Assembly: GCA_037954665.1 (NCBI GenBank) | Contig: JBBMOL010000443.1 | Span: 124,001-188,000 of the forward strand | Length of the DNA: 64,000 nucleotides | From: Laguncularia racemosa | Lineage: Eukaryota > Streptophyta > Magnoliopsida > Myrtales > Combretaceae | Reading direction: 5' to 3' | Part shown: one piece after another, positions 1 to 12,962 of the stretch | Layout: each line of letters opens with the position of its first letter | Numbering within the stretch: position 1 is the first letter of the stretch | Notes under the pieces: generated by a model | What the model was told of the DNA's origin: nothing | The model's input: the letters and a program-made list of their open reading frames with translations, nothing else | The model's database searches: none | Program-made: the position numbers and the translations under genes

Positions 1-430
1 AGGAAACAACTACTTGTACTTATGTACATGGATGTTTATTTTACTTATACTGACACTAACCTTTCGTTGCCTAGTATAGGTGTTTTCTATTGGCTTTGTG
101 ACAGGTACAGATGGCATAAACCGTAGATGAGAAGAAATTGGATGTGAGCTAGGAGTGGGCAATACCAAAGGGACGTATCAAAAACCGTGCTTTATCTAGG
201 TAGAAAGGTTTGGGCGCATTTGAGCAAAGAAAGATTTGCACCGCAACAAAAGCCTAAATTACATCTTAGAGGAGAGGGACTTTTCTAAGTCTTAGAGCGC
301 ATCAATGACAACACCCACAAGATTGATTTGTTGAGTCACTATGGTACTGTAAGTGTAATTGTAATGTTTCTAATCTAACTTTTTATAATGCACATGATTT
401 GAGGACGAATCTTTTCGAGGAAGGAGGGAA
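1..430 (+). pseudogene. 3' end of pol of element A', first copy (integrase C-terminal remnant)
   Basis: This stretch matches 28099-28524 almost base for base. Read in shifting frames it gives the integrase tail found at the end of the other chromovirus-like elements here (a KERFAPQ-like stretch, then LERINDN, then a purine-rich end). Frameshifts and stops interrupt it, so it is not functional. RT and the integrase core are missing between the linker at about 1-110 and the tail from about 200, as in the second copy. A polypurine tract (AAGGAGGGAA) ends at 430, directly before the LTR. Confidence 0.7.
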
Positions 431-2214
431 TGATGAGGATCATCTAGCACTTAAGAAGACAGAACCAAGGACTTAAGATCCATTGCAAGGAATTGGAGGA
501 CCAATGACCTAAGCTAGAGCAAAGAGTATAAATGATGCTCTACAAGGACTAGTTATGGACCTACAAGCCAAGGAATCAAATTACATGAAAGGAGAACCAA
601 CACCTATTAATGTAATTCCTGTTTCCATGGAAGAAAAGCAAGGATTTGAAATTCTAGAATAAGAAAATATTATATATTGAAACCGAAATAGAAAGGGAAT
701 TTGCGGGTTTGTTGTTATATTTTTTTAGTTATTTTTTTTTGTTTATAATTTATATTATTTAGTTGCCTACTTAGTTACATGAGGATAAGGAAAAAAATAG
801 ATTAGGCAACTTAGGTTTTCCATGTTCTTATATGACTCTATAGAAGCCGTGCATGGGCCTGCCATGAAGAACATCTTTGATATATGAAAAACACTTTTTT
901 CGTGAGTAAAACGAAAACCACTTTTTGTTCTTTTGCAAAAGAACTTTTCTATAGAATTCTTAAATTGAATTACTAGGAATACTTATTGATAACTTAGGTT
1001 ACAGTTAACGGGTTTAATTGGTGTCTATTTACGCATCGCTTATTTAAGATGATCCTCGAGGTAATTGAAACCAACTAACATCATCAAGGTTCTAGGTTTA
1101 ACATACTTAGGTTTTCCCGCATCACTTATCAAGCTTTATTAGGGCGATGGAAAAAATCACTAAGACTCACCTTATGGGTTATTCATGGACCGACCTAAAC
1201 CAGTGATGAGTTGAATCGATGAATCCTACTGAAGAGCTAGCTTGTTGAAGATTATTTTGTACTTATAATTTATTTCTTTGAACCATTTATGTTGTAAGTT
1301 TTTAGGACATTTTATTTGGGTTGTATTTTGTGTTTTTAGGACCGGCCACCCCATAATGGCAAGTTGTAATTTCCTAGTCATTTTAACCCTAAAGGGAACA
1401 AGTATAAATACTTGCTTAAGTAAGGTTTTGGGAGGGGAGAATACACTTGACATTTTCTGCAAAACTTTCATGAGATATTAGGGTTTGTCCTAAGATTTCA
1501 TAGGACTCTTATCAATTTCAACCCAATTGGAATTGTGGCGAGTTTGCAACCTAGTGAATTGTGAATAATATCAATTCCCTAAGTTGGTTTCCTTTTCATA
1601 ACTAGTGTGTTATATCTAGTGTTGATTAGGGTGGTTCTTGTTATGATTTTGGTGTTAACCATAGATCAAAATCCATTCATATATATGTTATCAAATTGAT
1701 TGGATTTATATCTTGATATTACCTTTAATTTTATCTTCCATTGTTTGTGTGCATTTCTGAATTCTTGAAGAGGAGTTCATGGCCTTTTTTTGTGTTGTTG
1801 TGATTTGGATTCTTGTTCATCTTATGTAGATAGCTTAATTCCATTGATCATTATTTCATTTGGTATAAGATTAATTTTAATCACAAATCGAAACATAAGC
1901 AATTTTTAGGGTTCACGCCATTTGATCAAAGTTGATTCGTTTTTTTTTTTGGAATTGTGATTAGGAGTTGTTCCATTAGTTTGATTGCATATGTTTGGAT
2001 CCCCTTCTAAGCATATCATCTTTTGGAATTAGAGCTTTATCATACTTTGACATTTAATCTTAAATCCCATCCTTGTTTGTAAAATTTTGGTTTTAAAATT
2101 AAAGAATTGGGGGGCCCCTTTACCAATTAAACTAATTGCCCTTTGCCATTGTGAAATTTGGGGTCTTTAAAAAGGGATTTTGTGTGTTTTTCCCCAACTC
2201 ACTTTTAAGCACTC
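431..2214 (+). repeat. LTR of element A', first copy
   Basis: The LTR begins TGATGAGGATC after a polypurine tract and matches 28525-30288. It contains a TATAAATA box inside CAAGTATAAATACTTG near 1400-1417. Up to about 2080 the match to the second copy is close, apart from small homopolymer indels. From about 2090 the sequence turns into runs of G, C, A and T that look like consensus noise, so the right edge (about 2214) is placed only by comparison with the second copy. Confidence 0.7.
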
Positions 2215-3116
2215 TTTAAACCCCCTCAATAACTTTTTTAAAAAAAAACGGTGGGGTGGTTTGAAGATAAACCCAAATTGAAAAATTTTTTTTTGGCCCC
2301 TCCCTCATGAGTTTGTTTTTTATAGGTTCCCTAAATAGATAGCCAATACCCCCAAGTTTTGATAGTGTTTTAAGTGCCCTTCCGACTCAAAAACTTGAAA
2401 GATGGGTGAAAAAATTTAGATTTATTTTTTGATTTAAAAACCATAGATTAGCAAAAAAAAATGTTAAGATTTAGATTTTATTTTTTTTCCCAAAAAAAAC
2501 CCTTTTTTCCTTTTAAAAACCCTCATTTTGAATGTTTTTTTTTTTAATGATTTTAAAATATCTAATTTCAAATTTTAAACAAAGGGGAAAATATCAAACC
2601 CCTCATGTTGGGGCCATCACATGAAAAATAAGAGGTTTTTTAAGCATTTCCATTAAACCCCCTTTATTTAAACTTTTTTTATTGGAAAAAATTAAGCAAA
2701 TGATAACAAAATAAAAATAAAACCAAAAAAATTATAAAAAAAAAACATTAAAATTCCCTTGAACAAACCCCAAAAAAATTTTAAAAAAATCCCTTGAAAA
2801 TTAATTATAGTTAGGGTTTTTTTAAAATAAACTTTCATAAATTAAAATTTGGGACAAAAACATTCTAATCTAAATTATTAAACAATTTTAATTTTTTTTT
2901 TTAAACCAAAAAATTGCAAAAACTTTAAAAATTTGGGGAAAAACCTTTCCCCAAAAAAACAAATTATTAAAAAACCAAAAATTAAATTTATCTAGTAAAT
3001 TTAAAAACCATGAAAGCAAAACTAACAAAAAATAGAAGACAAAAATGTTTGAAACCCCAATGGCTTTCATTAGCCTTAAGAAAAAGAAAAAAATAGTGAC
3101 AGTTTCAACAACAAAA

Positions 3117-3312
3117 AATTTTCCAAAACTCATCATTCAAAAAAAAACCAAACCCAAAATTGCATTTTTTAAAAATTTTTGTAGAAAACTAAAATAAAAA
3201 CAACTTCCCAAATTTCACCTTTCCCCTTTTTTTAAAAACCAAAGTTCCCCCACAATAAGTGGATGAAAAAATTCTACAAAACATGCCCAAAAAAAACCTT
3301 TGGGAAGACTTT
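3117..3312 (-). pseudogene. Prolamin-like gene b fragment, unit 0
   Basis: Aligned by position with the gene b fragments of the other units (31057-31229 and 63241-63426). The words around the conserved EVF..FW block and the VW..block can be picked out on the - strand, but the reading frame is lost. Base quality here is poor, so genuine mutations cannot be told from assembly errors. Confidence 0.4.
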
Positions 3313-3652
3313 CCTAACCCTCATTTTCTGGATAATAATGATGACAAAAATTTTAGTTGAAATGAAAAGCAAAACACGAAAAAGTAAACAAACCAAAATT
3401 TTTAATATAACAAAATTTTTCCCCAAAACAAGTTTTAAAAATTTTAAAATTTACCTTTTTTTAAATTTAATTAAAAATTTTGGGGTTTTGATTTTAGCAT
3501 TTTTTAAAATTTAAATTTTTTTTGAATTTTAACACCCCTAATCGGAAAGTTTTTGGAAAATTTATATTTGTTTAGTATGTTAACATTGATTTGAGCAAAC
3601 TTTGCTCAATTTTTTTTCTAAAACTTATTAAATTCATCTACGAATTACCACA

Positions 3653-4062
3653 TCAGCAAATAATAACATTTAAAAATTTTCCCAAAAAATTTTTGGAAAC
3701 CAAAATTTTTGCTTTCTTAACCCCGGGAAAGGAGAAAGAGTGGTTTTTTCTTACAACAAAAATTTTCCCAAATTTTATCTTTTTCTTTTAAACAATAAAA
3801 GGGTTGCATTGCTAAGTTTTTAAGTGATTCGATGAAAAAGCCCCTTCCTTTTTCATTTTTCCCCCCCCTAAAAAGGGCAGATTTTTATGGCAACAAGTAG
3901 ACGTAGGACCCCCCCCAAAAACCCTCCCCCAAAAAATCTTTTGAAGATTTTGGACCCACATTTTTCTAGACTTTTCATTTAAATACATTCTATAAAAAAA
4001 CGATGTAGGGGGGGTTTTCCCTTTGAAAAGGGTAGCCCAAAGGTTTAAAATGCATAACTACT
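3653..4062 (-). pseudogene. Prolamin-like gene a, C-terminal part, unit 0
   Basis: Counterpart of 31531-31908. It runs on the - strand from the V1' insertion point at 4062 down to the position matching the stop at 31531. The second copy is open over this stretch, while this one is broken by homopolymer indels. Given the noisy consensus, the breaks may be technical. The N-terminal part lies on the far side of the V1' insertion, at 8196-8305. Confidence 0.5.
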
Positions 4063-7000
4063 TGATTGGTGCTTAAAATCAAGATTAAGCACAAAAAAAA
4101 CCCAATTTTTGAAAGACAATTTAAACAGTAAAATAAAAAAACCCCCTATTTCCCAACTTTTTGTGCAATTCCCCCCAAATATTTATGAACTGGTCCTTCA
4201 AATAATGGCGGATCAATTTTTTTTTCCCAAAGGTTTTTTTATAGCTTTTGATCCCCAAAATTATGATTTTGCCTAAAATGGGGTTTAAGCACATGAAATT
4301 TGGAAAAAAAATTAAAAAATCCTCAATGGCTAGTTCTATTTCTGAAAATTTAGCAAAAGTCCCTCAAAACCCTACTTAAGAAGTATTTATACTTGCTCCC
4401 TTAGGGTTAAAAAGTCTACAAAATTACAACTATACCACTTTAGGATGGCCGGTCTTAGAACTCAATTACAACCAAATAAAAAGTGTTTTAAAAGCTTACA
4501 CATAAATAGTCTAAAGAAATAATTACAAATAAAAATAGTCTTCATCATGTTAGCTCTTCTATAGGATTCGTCGGCCCAACTCATCGCCAGTTTAGGTTGG
4601 TCCATAGATAACCCAGAAGCCGAGTCTTAGTAAGTTTGTCCATCGCCCTGTAAAGTATGATAAGTGTCCCTGTTGGAATATACAATACATGAATAAGAGA
4701 AAAGTTAGTAAAAAATAATTCTGGGGTCGATGTGCTTAAAATGGGCCCTCATCGTCAAGTTTTGAAATCCTTTGGCTCTTGCCCTAATAATAGGTCTTGA
4801 CAGATTTTGATTCCTATCACCTCCTTGGGCCTCAAAAAGATTTGTCCTCAAATCTGACAGATCAAATGCAGTAGAGACTTCTTTTCCCCCTAGCAAGCCC
4901 CCTGAAGAAGTATCACTGCAAATCTCAATTCTAAAATACCACAGAGGGTGATTGTTTTCTCTCCTCCATTTCTAGGATGTATTTCATCTGCAACACAAAT
5001 AATGACCCATTATCCACTGAGGTCTCCCCTATCTCAACCTGTTCCACTAATATTGTTTCTCCTTTTCTAACTCATTTGTATGGCACTGACCCTTATGGCC
5101 CCCTAATGATTGGTTCCCACTGCTCACGGCCCTTTGAAACCTTTGAAGGTAGAAACAACTGTCTCTGAACAGTCTAGCTCTCTGATGATGGGCTCATCTG
5201 ACTCTGACCCTCAGAATTCTCTAATGGTTTACTCAACTGCTCATGAGCCTCTAGTACCTCTAAAGGTGAACACAACTGCCCTAAAAGTTTGGTCCTTTTA
5301 GTAGTCTACTCATCTGACTATGATCATCAGGATCCTCTGAAGGTTGGCACGTCTATGTTTGACAAATTTTGTGCTCTAAGGGTTGGCTCGTGTTACTAAA
5401 ACACTCAAGAGCCTTGAAGATTTGATCATGTGGCTATGATCCTCTGGAATCTGTGATGGTTATCTTATCTGTCTTTGCATCTTCAAGACCTCTAATGGCA
5501 CATAGGGTTCAATACTATACGTTTACCATCCTGTTGGAACATATAAGTATTTCTATACCTATCATGTAATACCATTCCTATCATACAACCCTAGCCTACT
5601 AAGCAATATGTGGGATGTACACATAGGAATAATATCACATTCGAGTTTATCACAGAAATTGCCCCCAATACTAAAGGGTACCTTGCCCTTTGGGTCACAC
5701 AAAGACCACCTGATCATTCAACCAATGTAATGTATAGGGTTCGAGATGTGGGATAGTTTTAAGTTTCAACTTCGTATAATGAGCAGCTACAACATTAGTA
5801 CAACTACCACCATAAACAAAAATTTACACAAAAGTTTCCTTGTACCCTACAAGACATATGGAACAATTTTTCTCTTTATCCATCATCAATGGTTGGATAG
5901 GAAGTCACTACTTGATGTACCAAAGTAGTAGAAGTATGTACATCATTTTGACATGTTTATTAACTAACTTCAACAAGTTAACAAAACACTTCACTACAAG
6001 CACCACAACAACACACCCTTACACACCTACGATGCTCACACTCAACCAATTTCAAGAAATGTTTTTTTGTTACTTCAAATTAAAGTTAAGTGAAATAATT
6101 GAAGCATAAATAAATAATTCTTAGTACTTTAAGTAAGGTTTAAAAAAATGAAGTTAACACAATTATTTCTAAGTAGTTAAGAATTAAATTCAACCACAAG
6201 TGTTAAGTAATGAGTTCAATTACTTTCACACTTTAATTGTTTTTTTTGAAATTTAAATTCCACTACTCAACTTTCCTTTTCCCGCTTTGGTTCACACCAA
6301 TTACTTCATAATGGGCAGCACCCCAAATATATACAAAAATACAGAACTTCACTGCCCCACTACTTCCCTCGCTTTTGGTTCCAAAACAAATTTATGCCCC
6401 CAATCAACACCTCTCTATATAACACACAAAACACTAAGCCAAAAATCACAAATCCTTTTCTAAATTTACAAAACACAACACCACAAGCACACACCTTTTA
6501 TACACGTTGCAAACACACATACACACTCTTCCACACTTGAATTTCTCCACTTCTATACAAGTTTCAAACCGAACTCACAACAAAAGGCAGCTCAAATTCA
6601 AAATTTAAATGAGTTCACTAAATTGCAATATTCCACAAATGGTAAGGAGCCCCTTTTTAAATTTAAAAGAACACACAATTACTTCATCACTTAATGTGTG
6701 TTTTGAATTCAATAAAATTCCTTAACCCACACACTCACTTCTGAAAATGTACACTAAAACCCCCCTTATGTCCGAATCACTCTAAGTAAAAATACACCTC
6801 CACTTCTTCACAATTGGGGCAACTTCAAGTTATAACTTTTTTAATCACAAGATGTGCTACTACTTTTTCTTTTTACATGAAATTTCAAATTAAATGGAGG
6901 GATCAACAGACCTCAAAACTCTCTTCAATAAGCAACAAGCTCAACTCCCCAAGCAAGATAATTACCCCTACTTCAAGCAACAACATCAAAAAATTCAAAT

Positions 7001-8195
7001 TTTTACTTTCAATTTTAGATTTAAAAAAAGTGTCAAGAAACCCTTTAAAATTTTTAAAATCAAAAAACAAAAAACCCTTCTCACAACCACAAGTTTGATA
7101 CCAAAAAATGTGTGCTTAATCAGGATTAAGCAATAAAAACCATTTAAAGCAATCGAATAATGCAATTAAAAATAGTTCAAACAATTGGCAATTCCCCCAA
7201 AAATTTTTGAACTGTGTTAAATAAAGGGGTGATCAATTTAATTCCCAAATTGTTTGCTTGTACCCAAAAATTATGGCCAAAATAGGGGTTTTGCAAGTAA
7301 TTGGAACAGGTTATTCCCCAATGGTGTCCCTCCGCTCAAAATTTCAAAAATTGCAGAACCCTAATGTAGTAAAATGAAATCCGAATGCTATAACTTTCAA
7401 AGAAACAATCTACAATGATAAAATCCTTTAAAAAAACACTAAAAAACAATTAAATGCCATGTGAATTACACAAAAGAACAGCAATAACCAATCCAAGATC
7501 CACTTTTCCAACAAAGTTAATCCACGGTTTCAATAGGTAGGTCAAATTGAGGGTTTTAAAACTAAGGTTTAAACTAATCAATTATAAAAACATAAAATGA
7601 TTACAATGTATTCTAATTGACCAAGAAATCATCCAATTCAACCCTAGATATAATCATAGTGATGAAAGGAAAATTACAACAAAGAGAACTTGTATTACTC
7701 ATAAATCCACTTTGAGGCCACTCGCTTACAATCTAAAATTTTGGGATTAAAATTTGATAAGAGCAATTTTGGAATTAGGAAACCCTAACCCTCAACACGT
7801 GAATTGTTTGTTCTACTTATCTGCAAATAAAACCCCCAAATTACAACCAAATAAATTGTCCAAAGTTTAAAACCCAAAAAAAGTCTAAAGAAATAATTAC
7901 AAATAAAAATAGTTTTATCATGCTAGCTCTTCCATAGGATTTGTCGGCCTAGCTCATCGCCCGGGTTTAGGTCAATCCATGGATAACCACAAGTTGAGTC
8001 TTAGTGGTTTGTCCATCACCCTGTAAAGCATGATAAGTGTGCCTATTGGAATATACAATACATGAATAAGAGAAAAGAGGTTAGTAAACAAATAATTCCT
8101 GGGTCGATGTGCTTGAAATGGGCCCTCATTGCCAAAATTTGAAATCCTTTGGCTCTTGCCTAATGATAGTTCTTGACAAATTTTGATTCCTATCA
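4063..8195 (-). mobile_element. LTR element V1', first copy of V1
   Basis: Same element at the same insertion point as V1 at 31909-36595. Its 3' LTR (4063-4819) lacks about 490 bp relative to the second copy: sequence at about 4330 jumps from the match of 32145 to the match of 32632. Its 5' LTR (about 7108-8195) also lacks a piece near 7820. The polypurine tract lies just right of 4819 on the - strand, and the PBS-like word lies near 7090-7105. The interior carries the same protease scrap and repetitive linker, with extra indels. Confidence 0.75.
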
Positions 8196-8305
8196 CTACA
8201 ATCACCATAGTCTTTAAGGTTATGTTGGTACAAGAAACCTTTGTGATAACTTTGGGCCCAAGCAAAAGAATCATCACAAAGCTTGGCATTTGTTTGTCCT
8301 GCCAT
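8196..8305 (-). pseudogene. Prolamin-like gene a, N-terminal part, unit 0
   Basis: Read on the - strand from an ATG at 8305. It has the same signal-peptide coding block as 36596-36708 (MPSFVMILLL is intact) but with small indels near its start and after it. A TATAAATA box on the - strand lies at 8363-8370, at nearly the same distance as in the other units. V1' cuts the gene at 8195/8196. Confidence 0.55.
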
Positions 8306-10833
8306 GGTAAATTATTGGAAATCTAATCTTTGGATGTTGATAAGAAGATGGTTGTTCTTATATATTTATACTGACAAGTTAATAAGAAAGTATTTCTATT
8401 CATCTGCAATAATGAAGTGAGTTTCATTGTTTGCAATTAAATATTTTAGGTTTTAAATTGTACCTAAAATGTCATTTTCCAACAACAATAAATTCCTTCA
8501 GCATATTTTGTGCCAATGTTAAGAGGTTATAAATGGGAAGTTTGTAAATCCAACCCCTTTTTTTCCCTTCCTTTTAATAAAGTTTGTTTTTGTTCTCTTT
8601 TTTTTTTCTCATTTATCTTACTCATATTAGCCTTTTCTAAAGACAAAATAAAAAATATTTACATGAATGCACCTCAATAGTTTTACCTATCATCTTTGGC
8701 ATTTAAAACAATCATTGAAAAAAAAAATCAAATTTGTGTACATTGTAAAAATGTAAAAGCCATATAGTGGAATGAATTGAAAATAATAAAGTAGTTTAGG
8801 TTAGGGAAAAAAATGCTCATATTAGGATGATAATGGTATTATTTTTCCCCCACAAGTACGCTTGTGCATTGCCTTATTTTCATTCTTAGAATAATATTCT
8901 ACCTTGCTTTCTAGTTTCCAAAATATGCACCTTCACGAAAATGCAAGCCATGTTTTTGCTATATCAATTCAGCAATTCATATTTTACCAATAAACTCTTT
9001 CAATTGCCAAGCATAATCTTATCTCACTTACTATTGAAGGGTGATTCCAATAAACAATAAAGTTTCTACAAATTTTGCACTTTTTTCCATCCTATACATT
9101 ACGTTATCCACTTTTAAATAAGGAGACTAAATTTAATCAATTTTTAAAAGGTCATTATTTTGAAAGTTTTCTATCTATTAAGGTAGTTTCAATACATTAT
9201 ACTTGACCTCTTTCATTTTAGCACACAACTTACAAGTGCATGTCCACCTTGGAACATTCGATTTCTTTTTCTTGAGTAAACTATGATGGTCAAACTATTG
9301 TTGTACCACTCCTACTTTCGTAAGCATTAGTGGATGTTGCAACCATGTTACAAGATACAAAGAAGATGATAAATATTTAAGTAGATAAATTCATATGGCA
9401 TTAGTTGAGAAATTTACTTTTTTCCATATTTGGGGTATTTGTCCTTTTCAAATAGAGCAGATACCATGAATTTATAAAACATTCCAAAATAAATCTTTCA
9501 TACTCTAAATGCCTAAGACTAAACCCCCATCTCCCATCATTTCCCAAAATAGTCTTTCTAATTGTAGTTTCTTTTTTATTTATTTATTTATAGCATCACT
9601 TTATATTTTTAGAAGTTGAAGCCACTATATCCCCTTGTATTATAGATGGATGATTGAAATAGTGTGGAGGATTTTAATGCATAAACAAAACCCAAAGGTG
9701 TTAAGGGAATCATATCATGGTGAGATAACTAGTAATACTGTAAAGGTGTGCTAAGGATGCATAACTCAGAAGTAGATAGATCTTATTTCATTTTAAATTA
9801 TTTTATTATGTAGTATGACTTTTTTTAACCCTTTGTTCAACTAGATTTTTAAATTTTTTATTTTGAGGATTTATTTAGATTGGGTAGTTAATTTTCTTAA
9901 AGGTATAATATGAGGAGCATTCACTAAGGTGGATATAGCTTACATCCTCACAATGTTTCATTGTTACAAGAGCTCGTGCGATTAGTACCTAGTCATCAAA
10001 TACCATAGAATAGCTCATGGGATGTTGGAAGGTCTTTGTGAGTTAATAGTTGAGAATATTTAAGAGCAAGGTTTATTTAAGTGATTTACTAGAGTTTATT
10101 ATGTATTTTGTTAATTTAATGTAGGTACTTAGACTGCTAATATTATTATTACATCATTTTTGTTATTTTAATTATAGGTCCCACTTCTTAAATTAATGTA
10201 ATTTTTATTATTTACAAATTTAAGCAGTTGTCTTCTTAATCTTTTACTACATAGAACAGAGATTCTAAATGGAGTAACTTTAAGTAATAATAGCTAGTAT
10301 CTATAGCGCATAAACATTGAATAACATGGTAGTTTTTTCTTCGATTTTCATGCCTTGCATTATGGACTATTGAATTAGGGATACCTAAGGGGTGTGACAT
10401 CTACCCCTTGTAAAACCTCGATGTGTGCTCTCTCGACTGCTAAAGGTACCTCTTTTTTTTTTTCTATAGCCTTAATGTGTGCTCTTGAGTCGCTCATGGT
10501 AATTTTATCCAAAACCTAGGTTTTATGTTCATGAGGTTGCCAAGTTAATTATATCAAAATTGATTTCATTAGGGGTTTTTGTCAAACCATCGTTTAATTA
10601 AGCCATATATAACGGTATTAATTAATTAATCCATGGTGTATATCCCAGGGTCCAAATTACTTCGTTTAATTCCATGTGGCATTATTGATTGATTGACTGA
10701 TTGTGGATTCCCCCAAAGTAGGAGTTGCCTTAATTAGCATTTGTAGCATTTCTTTCTCGACATCGAGTAAGGATCTAGTTCTTTTAAGGGGGGCTAACTC
10801 TCAAAAGCTCCCCAGGTAAAGTAGGTGCTATGT
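8306..10833. repeat. Host unit 0, right part (copy of 36709-39236); no gene seen
   Basis: AT-rich sequence upstream of gene a that tracks 36709-39236 with scattered homopolymer indels. I see no coding region, RNA gene or repeat array in it. It stops at the N run; the last bases match the second copy up to about 39236. Confidence 0.7.
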
Positions 10834-11333
10834 NNNNNNNNNNNNNNNNNNNNNNNNNNNNNNNNNNNNNNNNNNNNNNNNNNNNNNNNNNNNNNNNNNN
10901 NNNNNNNNNNNNNNNNNNNNNNNNNNNNNNNNNNNNNNNNNNNNNNNNNNNNNNNNNNNNNNNNNNNNNNNNNNNNNNNNNNNNNNNNNNNNNNNNNNNN
11001 NNNNNNNNNNNNNNNNNNNNNNNNNNNNNNNNNNNNNNNNNNNNNNNNNNNNNNNNNNNNNNNNNNNNNNNNNNNNNNNNNNNNNNNNNNNNNNNNNNNN
11101 NNNNNNNNNNNNNNNNNNNNNNNNNNNNNNNNNNNNNNNNNNNNNNNNNNNNNNNNNNNNNNNNNNNNNNNNNNNNNNNNNNNNNNNNNNNNNNNNNNNN
11201 NNNNNNNNNNNNNNNNNNNNNNNNNNNNNNNNNNNNNNNNNNNNNNNNNNNNNNNNNNNNNNNNNNNNNNNNNNNNNNNNNNNNNNNNNNNNNNNNNNNN
11301 NNNNNNNNNNNNNNNNNNNNNNNNNNNNNNNNN
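10834..11333. other. Assembly gap of exactly 500 N
   Basis: The run of N is exactly 500 bases, a conventional scaffolding spacer rather than a measured length. The left side is the right end of host unit 0. The right side is the 5' leader of element A, whose 5' LTR and primer site are therefore missing. Open frames crossing the run are meaningless. Confidence 0.98.
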
Positions 11334-12035
11334 GTTTCTAATTCCTACCGTAAACATATCCTTGATTGTCTATGTTTGGAATCTGAATTGTACCATCCCT
11401 TGAACAGTTGGTTCCATGGTGATCTTTTCCTTTTGTGTTTGATTGCAATTTCTATCTAGTGGTGAATCTTTCCATATTAATTAGATTGTGTAGTTAGTAC
11501 TCCATCATTCACGCGACTTAGGCCGATAGTAATCATTAGTGTGACTTAGTAATTTGAGTTTAGGAGTTCCAAATTGAGTTCCTAGCAAAATAATTACAAA
11601 AAAGTAGGTTGTGAGATCATATTTTGTGAGAGATATACACGAGTGGAATTGTGAGCAACACACGAGTAGGTGTGAGGAACATACTTATATATTTCTTGTA
11701 ATTGTGATCGTAACTTGTTGCAAATTTTATAATTATGTTGGGATAGAACACTAATGGAGGGGAAAGTTGAGTGATGTTTGAGGAATTGATGGGGGAGATG
11801 AAGAAGATCTTAACGGGAGATGAAGAGGATCTTAACTAGAGACCTAGAGTAGATCCATGAAAGGATGGATAAGATGGAAAGGAGTAGGGAACCATCTAGT
11901 AGTACTACTGTCAGGCGAGGAGTAGGTAGACATAATAGGGGAGGCGTTAGGATAGATGAAGGTGAGGAATCTGATTTTGGAGATTACTAACACGTGAGGG
12001 ATAGGGGAAGTATCTAGAGGCATGACAGCAATTTA
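11334..12035 (+). other. Leader and decayed start of gag of element A
   Basis: Non-coding leader of the kind seen before gag in elements B and C (repeated 'gtgagcaacacacgag'-type words near 11640-11680). From about 11755 comes a decayed gag start: ATG, then acidic/lysine-rich codons with several stops. No intact frame. Confidence 0.5.
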
Positions 12036-12824
12036 GGAAGTGTTAAATTGAAAATCCCAACCTTTCAAGGAAAGAATGATTCAGAGCTGTATTTAGAGTG
12101 GGAGAGAAGAATGGATCATTTGTTTGAATGTCACAACTACATTGAAGAGAACAAGATAAAATTAGCTGCAGTAGAGTTTTCAGATTACGCCAGTATATGG
12201 TGGGATCAGTTGGTGTGTAATAGGCGGGAGGAGATGAAAACTATCATGTAGAAGCATTTTATTCTTAGTCACTACCATAAAGACTTACTTAGGAAAGTCC
12301 AAGGGTTGACTTAGGGGAATGATAGTGTAGAGAATTATTATAAAGAGTTAGAGATGGTCATGATTAGGGCGAGAATTGAGGAGGATGATGAGGCCCCTAT
12401 GGCTAGATTCATCAATGGGTTGAATAGGGAAATAGCTGATGTAGTAGATCTTCACCATTGCTTAGATATGGAAGAGTTACTACATAGAGCTATTAAAGTA
12501 GAGTGGCAGTTAAAATACAGGAGTGAGCAGAGGACTGGCTCAACTTCCAAAGCTCCATGGAAGTCCACGTGGAAGAAAAACTCCACCGATTCAAATCCTA
12601 AAGAGGACGTGAGAGCTAAGAATCCAATTGCTGCACCTAAGGGAAAGACTGACACTAGACCCCCTTCTAGGATGAGAGATATTAAGTGTTTTAGGTGTCA
12701 GGGATTTGGGCACATTCCATCCCAATGTCCAAATCAAAGGGCTATGATTAGTAGTGATAGTGGGGATGTAGAGAGTATAAGCTTTAAGGGGGGAGGAGGA
12801 GGACTTACCATCGCAGGAGTATGA
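12036..12824 (+). pseudogene. gag of element A (capsid and zinc knuckle), two in-frame stops
   Basis: One frame gives a Ty3/Gypsy capsid: a YLEWERRMDHLFECHNY segment, AAVEFSDYASIWWDQL, and a domain ending in a zinc knuckle C-x2-C-x4-H-x4-C (CFRCQGFGHIPSQC) near 12687-12729. It would make the particle protein that packages element RNA. Two TAG codons interrupt it, at 12249-12251 and about 12312-12314. At the second, relatives read glutamine, so CAG-to-TAG decay is likely. The frame closes at 12824, before the protease. Non-functional, but the fold signatures are clear. Confidence 0.85.
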
Positions 12825-12962
12825 TGATGTTGACTTAGAGGAACCCATGAACGACGAGTTGTATGTCATGAGGAGAGTGTTTAGTGTACAACCCCAAGAG
12901 GATGGTGAGAGGATCCAACATGAACATATTTTTCATATACGTGTCATGTGTAGGGTAGAGTC

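Larger units (their letters stand above)
2215..4062. repeat. Host unit 0, left part (degraded copy of 30289-31908)
   Basis: This follows the order of 30289-31908 base by base, but with many expanded homopolymers (runs of A, T, C and G of 5-9) and substituted neighbours. Open frames here, for example around 2888-3791, are created by these runs and should not be treated as genes. The prolamin-like gene remnants of the unit lie at about 3117-3312 and 3653-4062. Confidence 0.65.

Noticed and set aside
2888..3791. Several 60-80 codon frames rich in Phe and Lys
   Set aside because: They come from homopolymer noise in the first copy and are absent from the clean copy.
10794..11459. Three long open frames spanning the N run
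   Set aside because: They exist only because N codons are not stops; the sequence is a 500-base gap.
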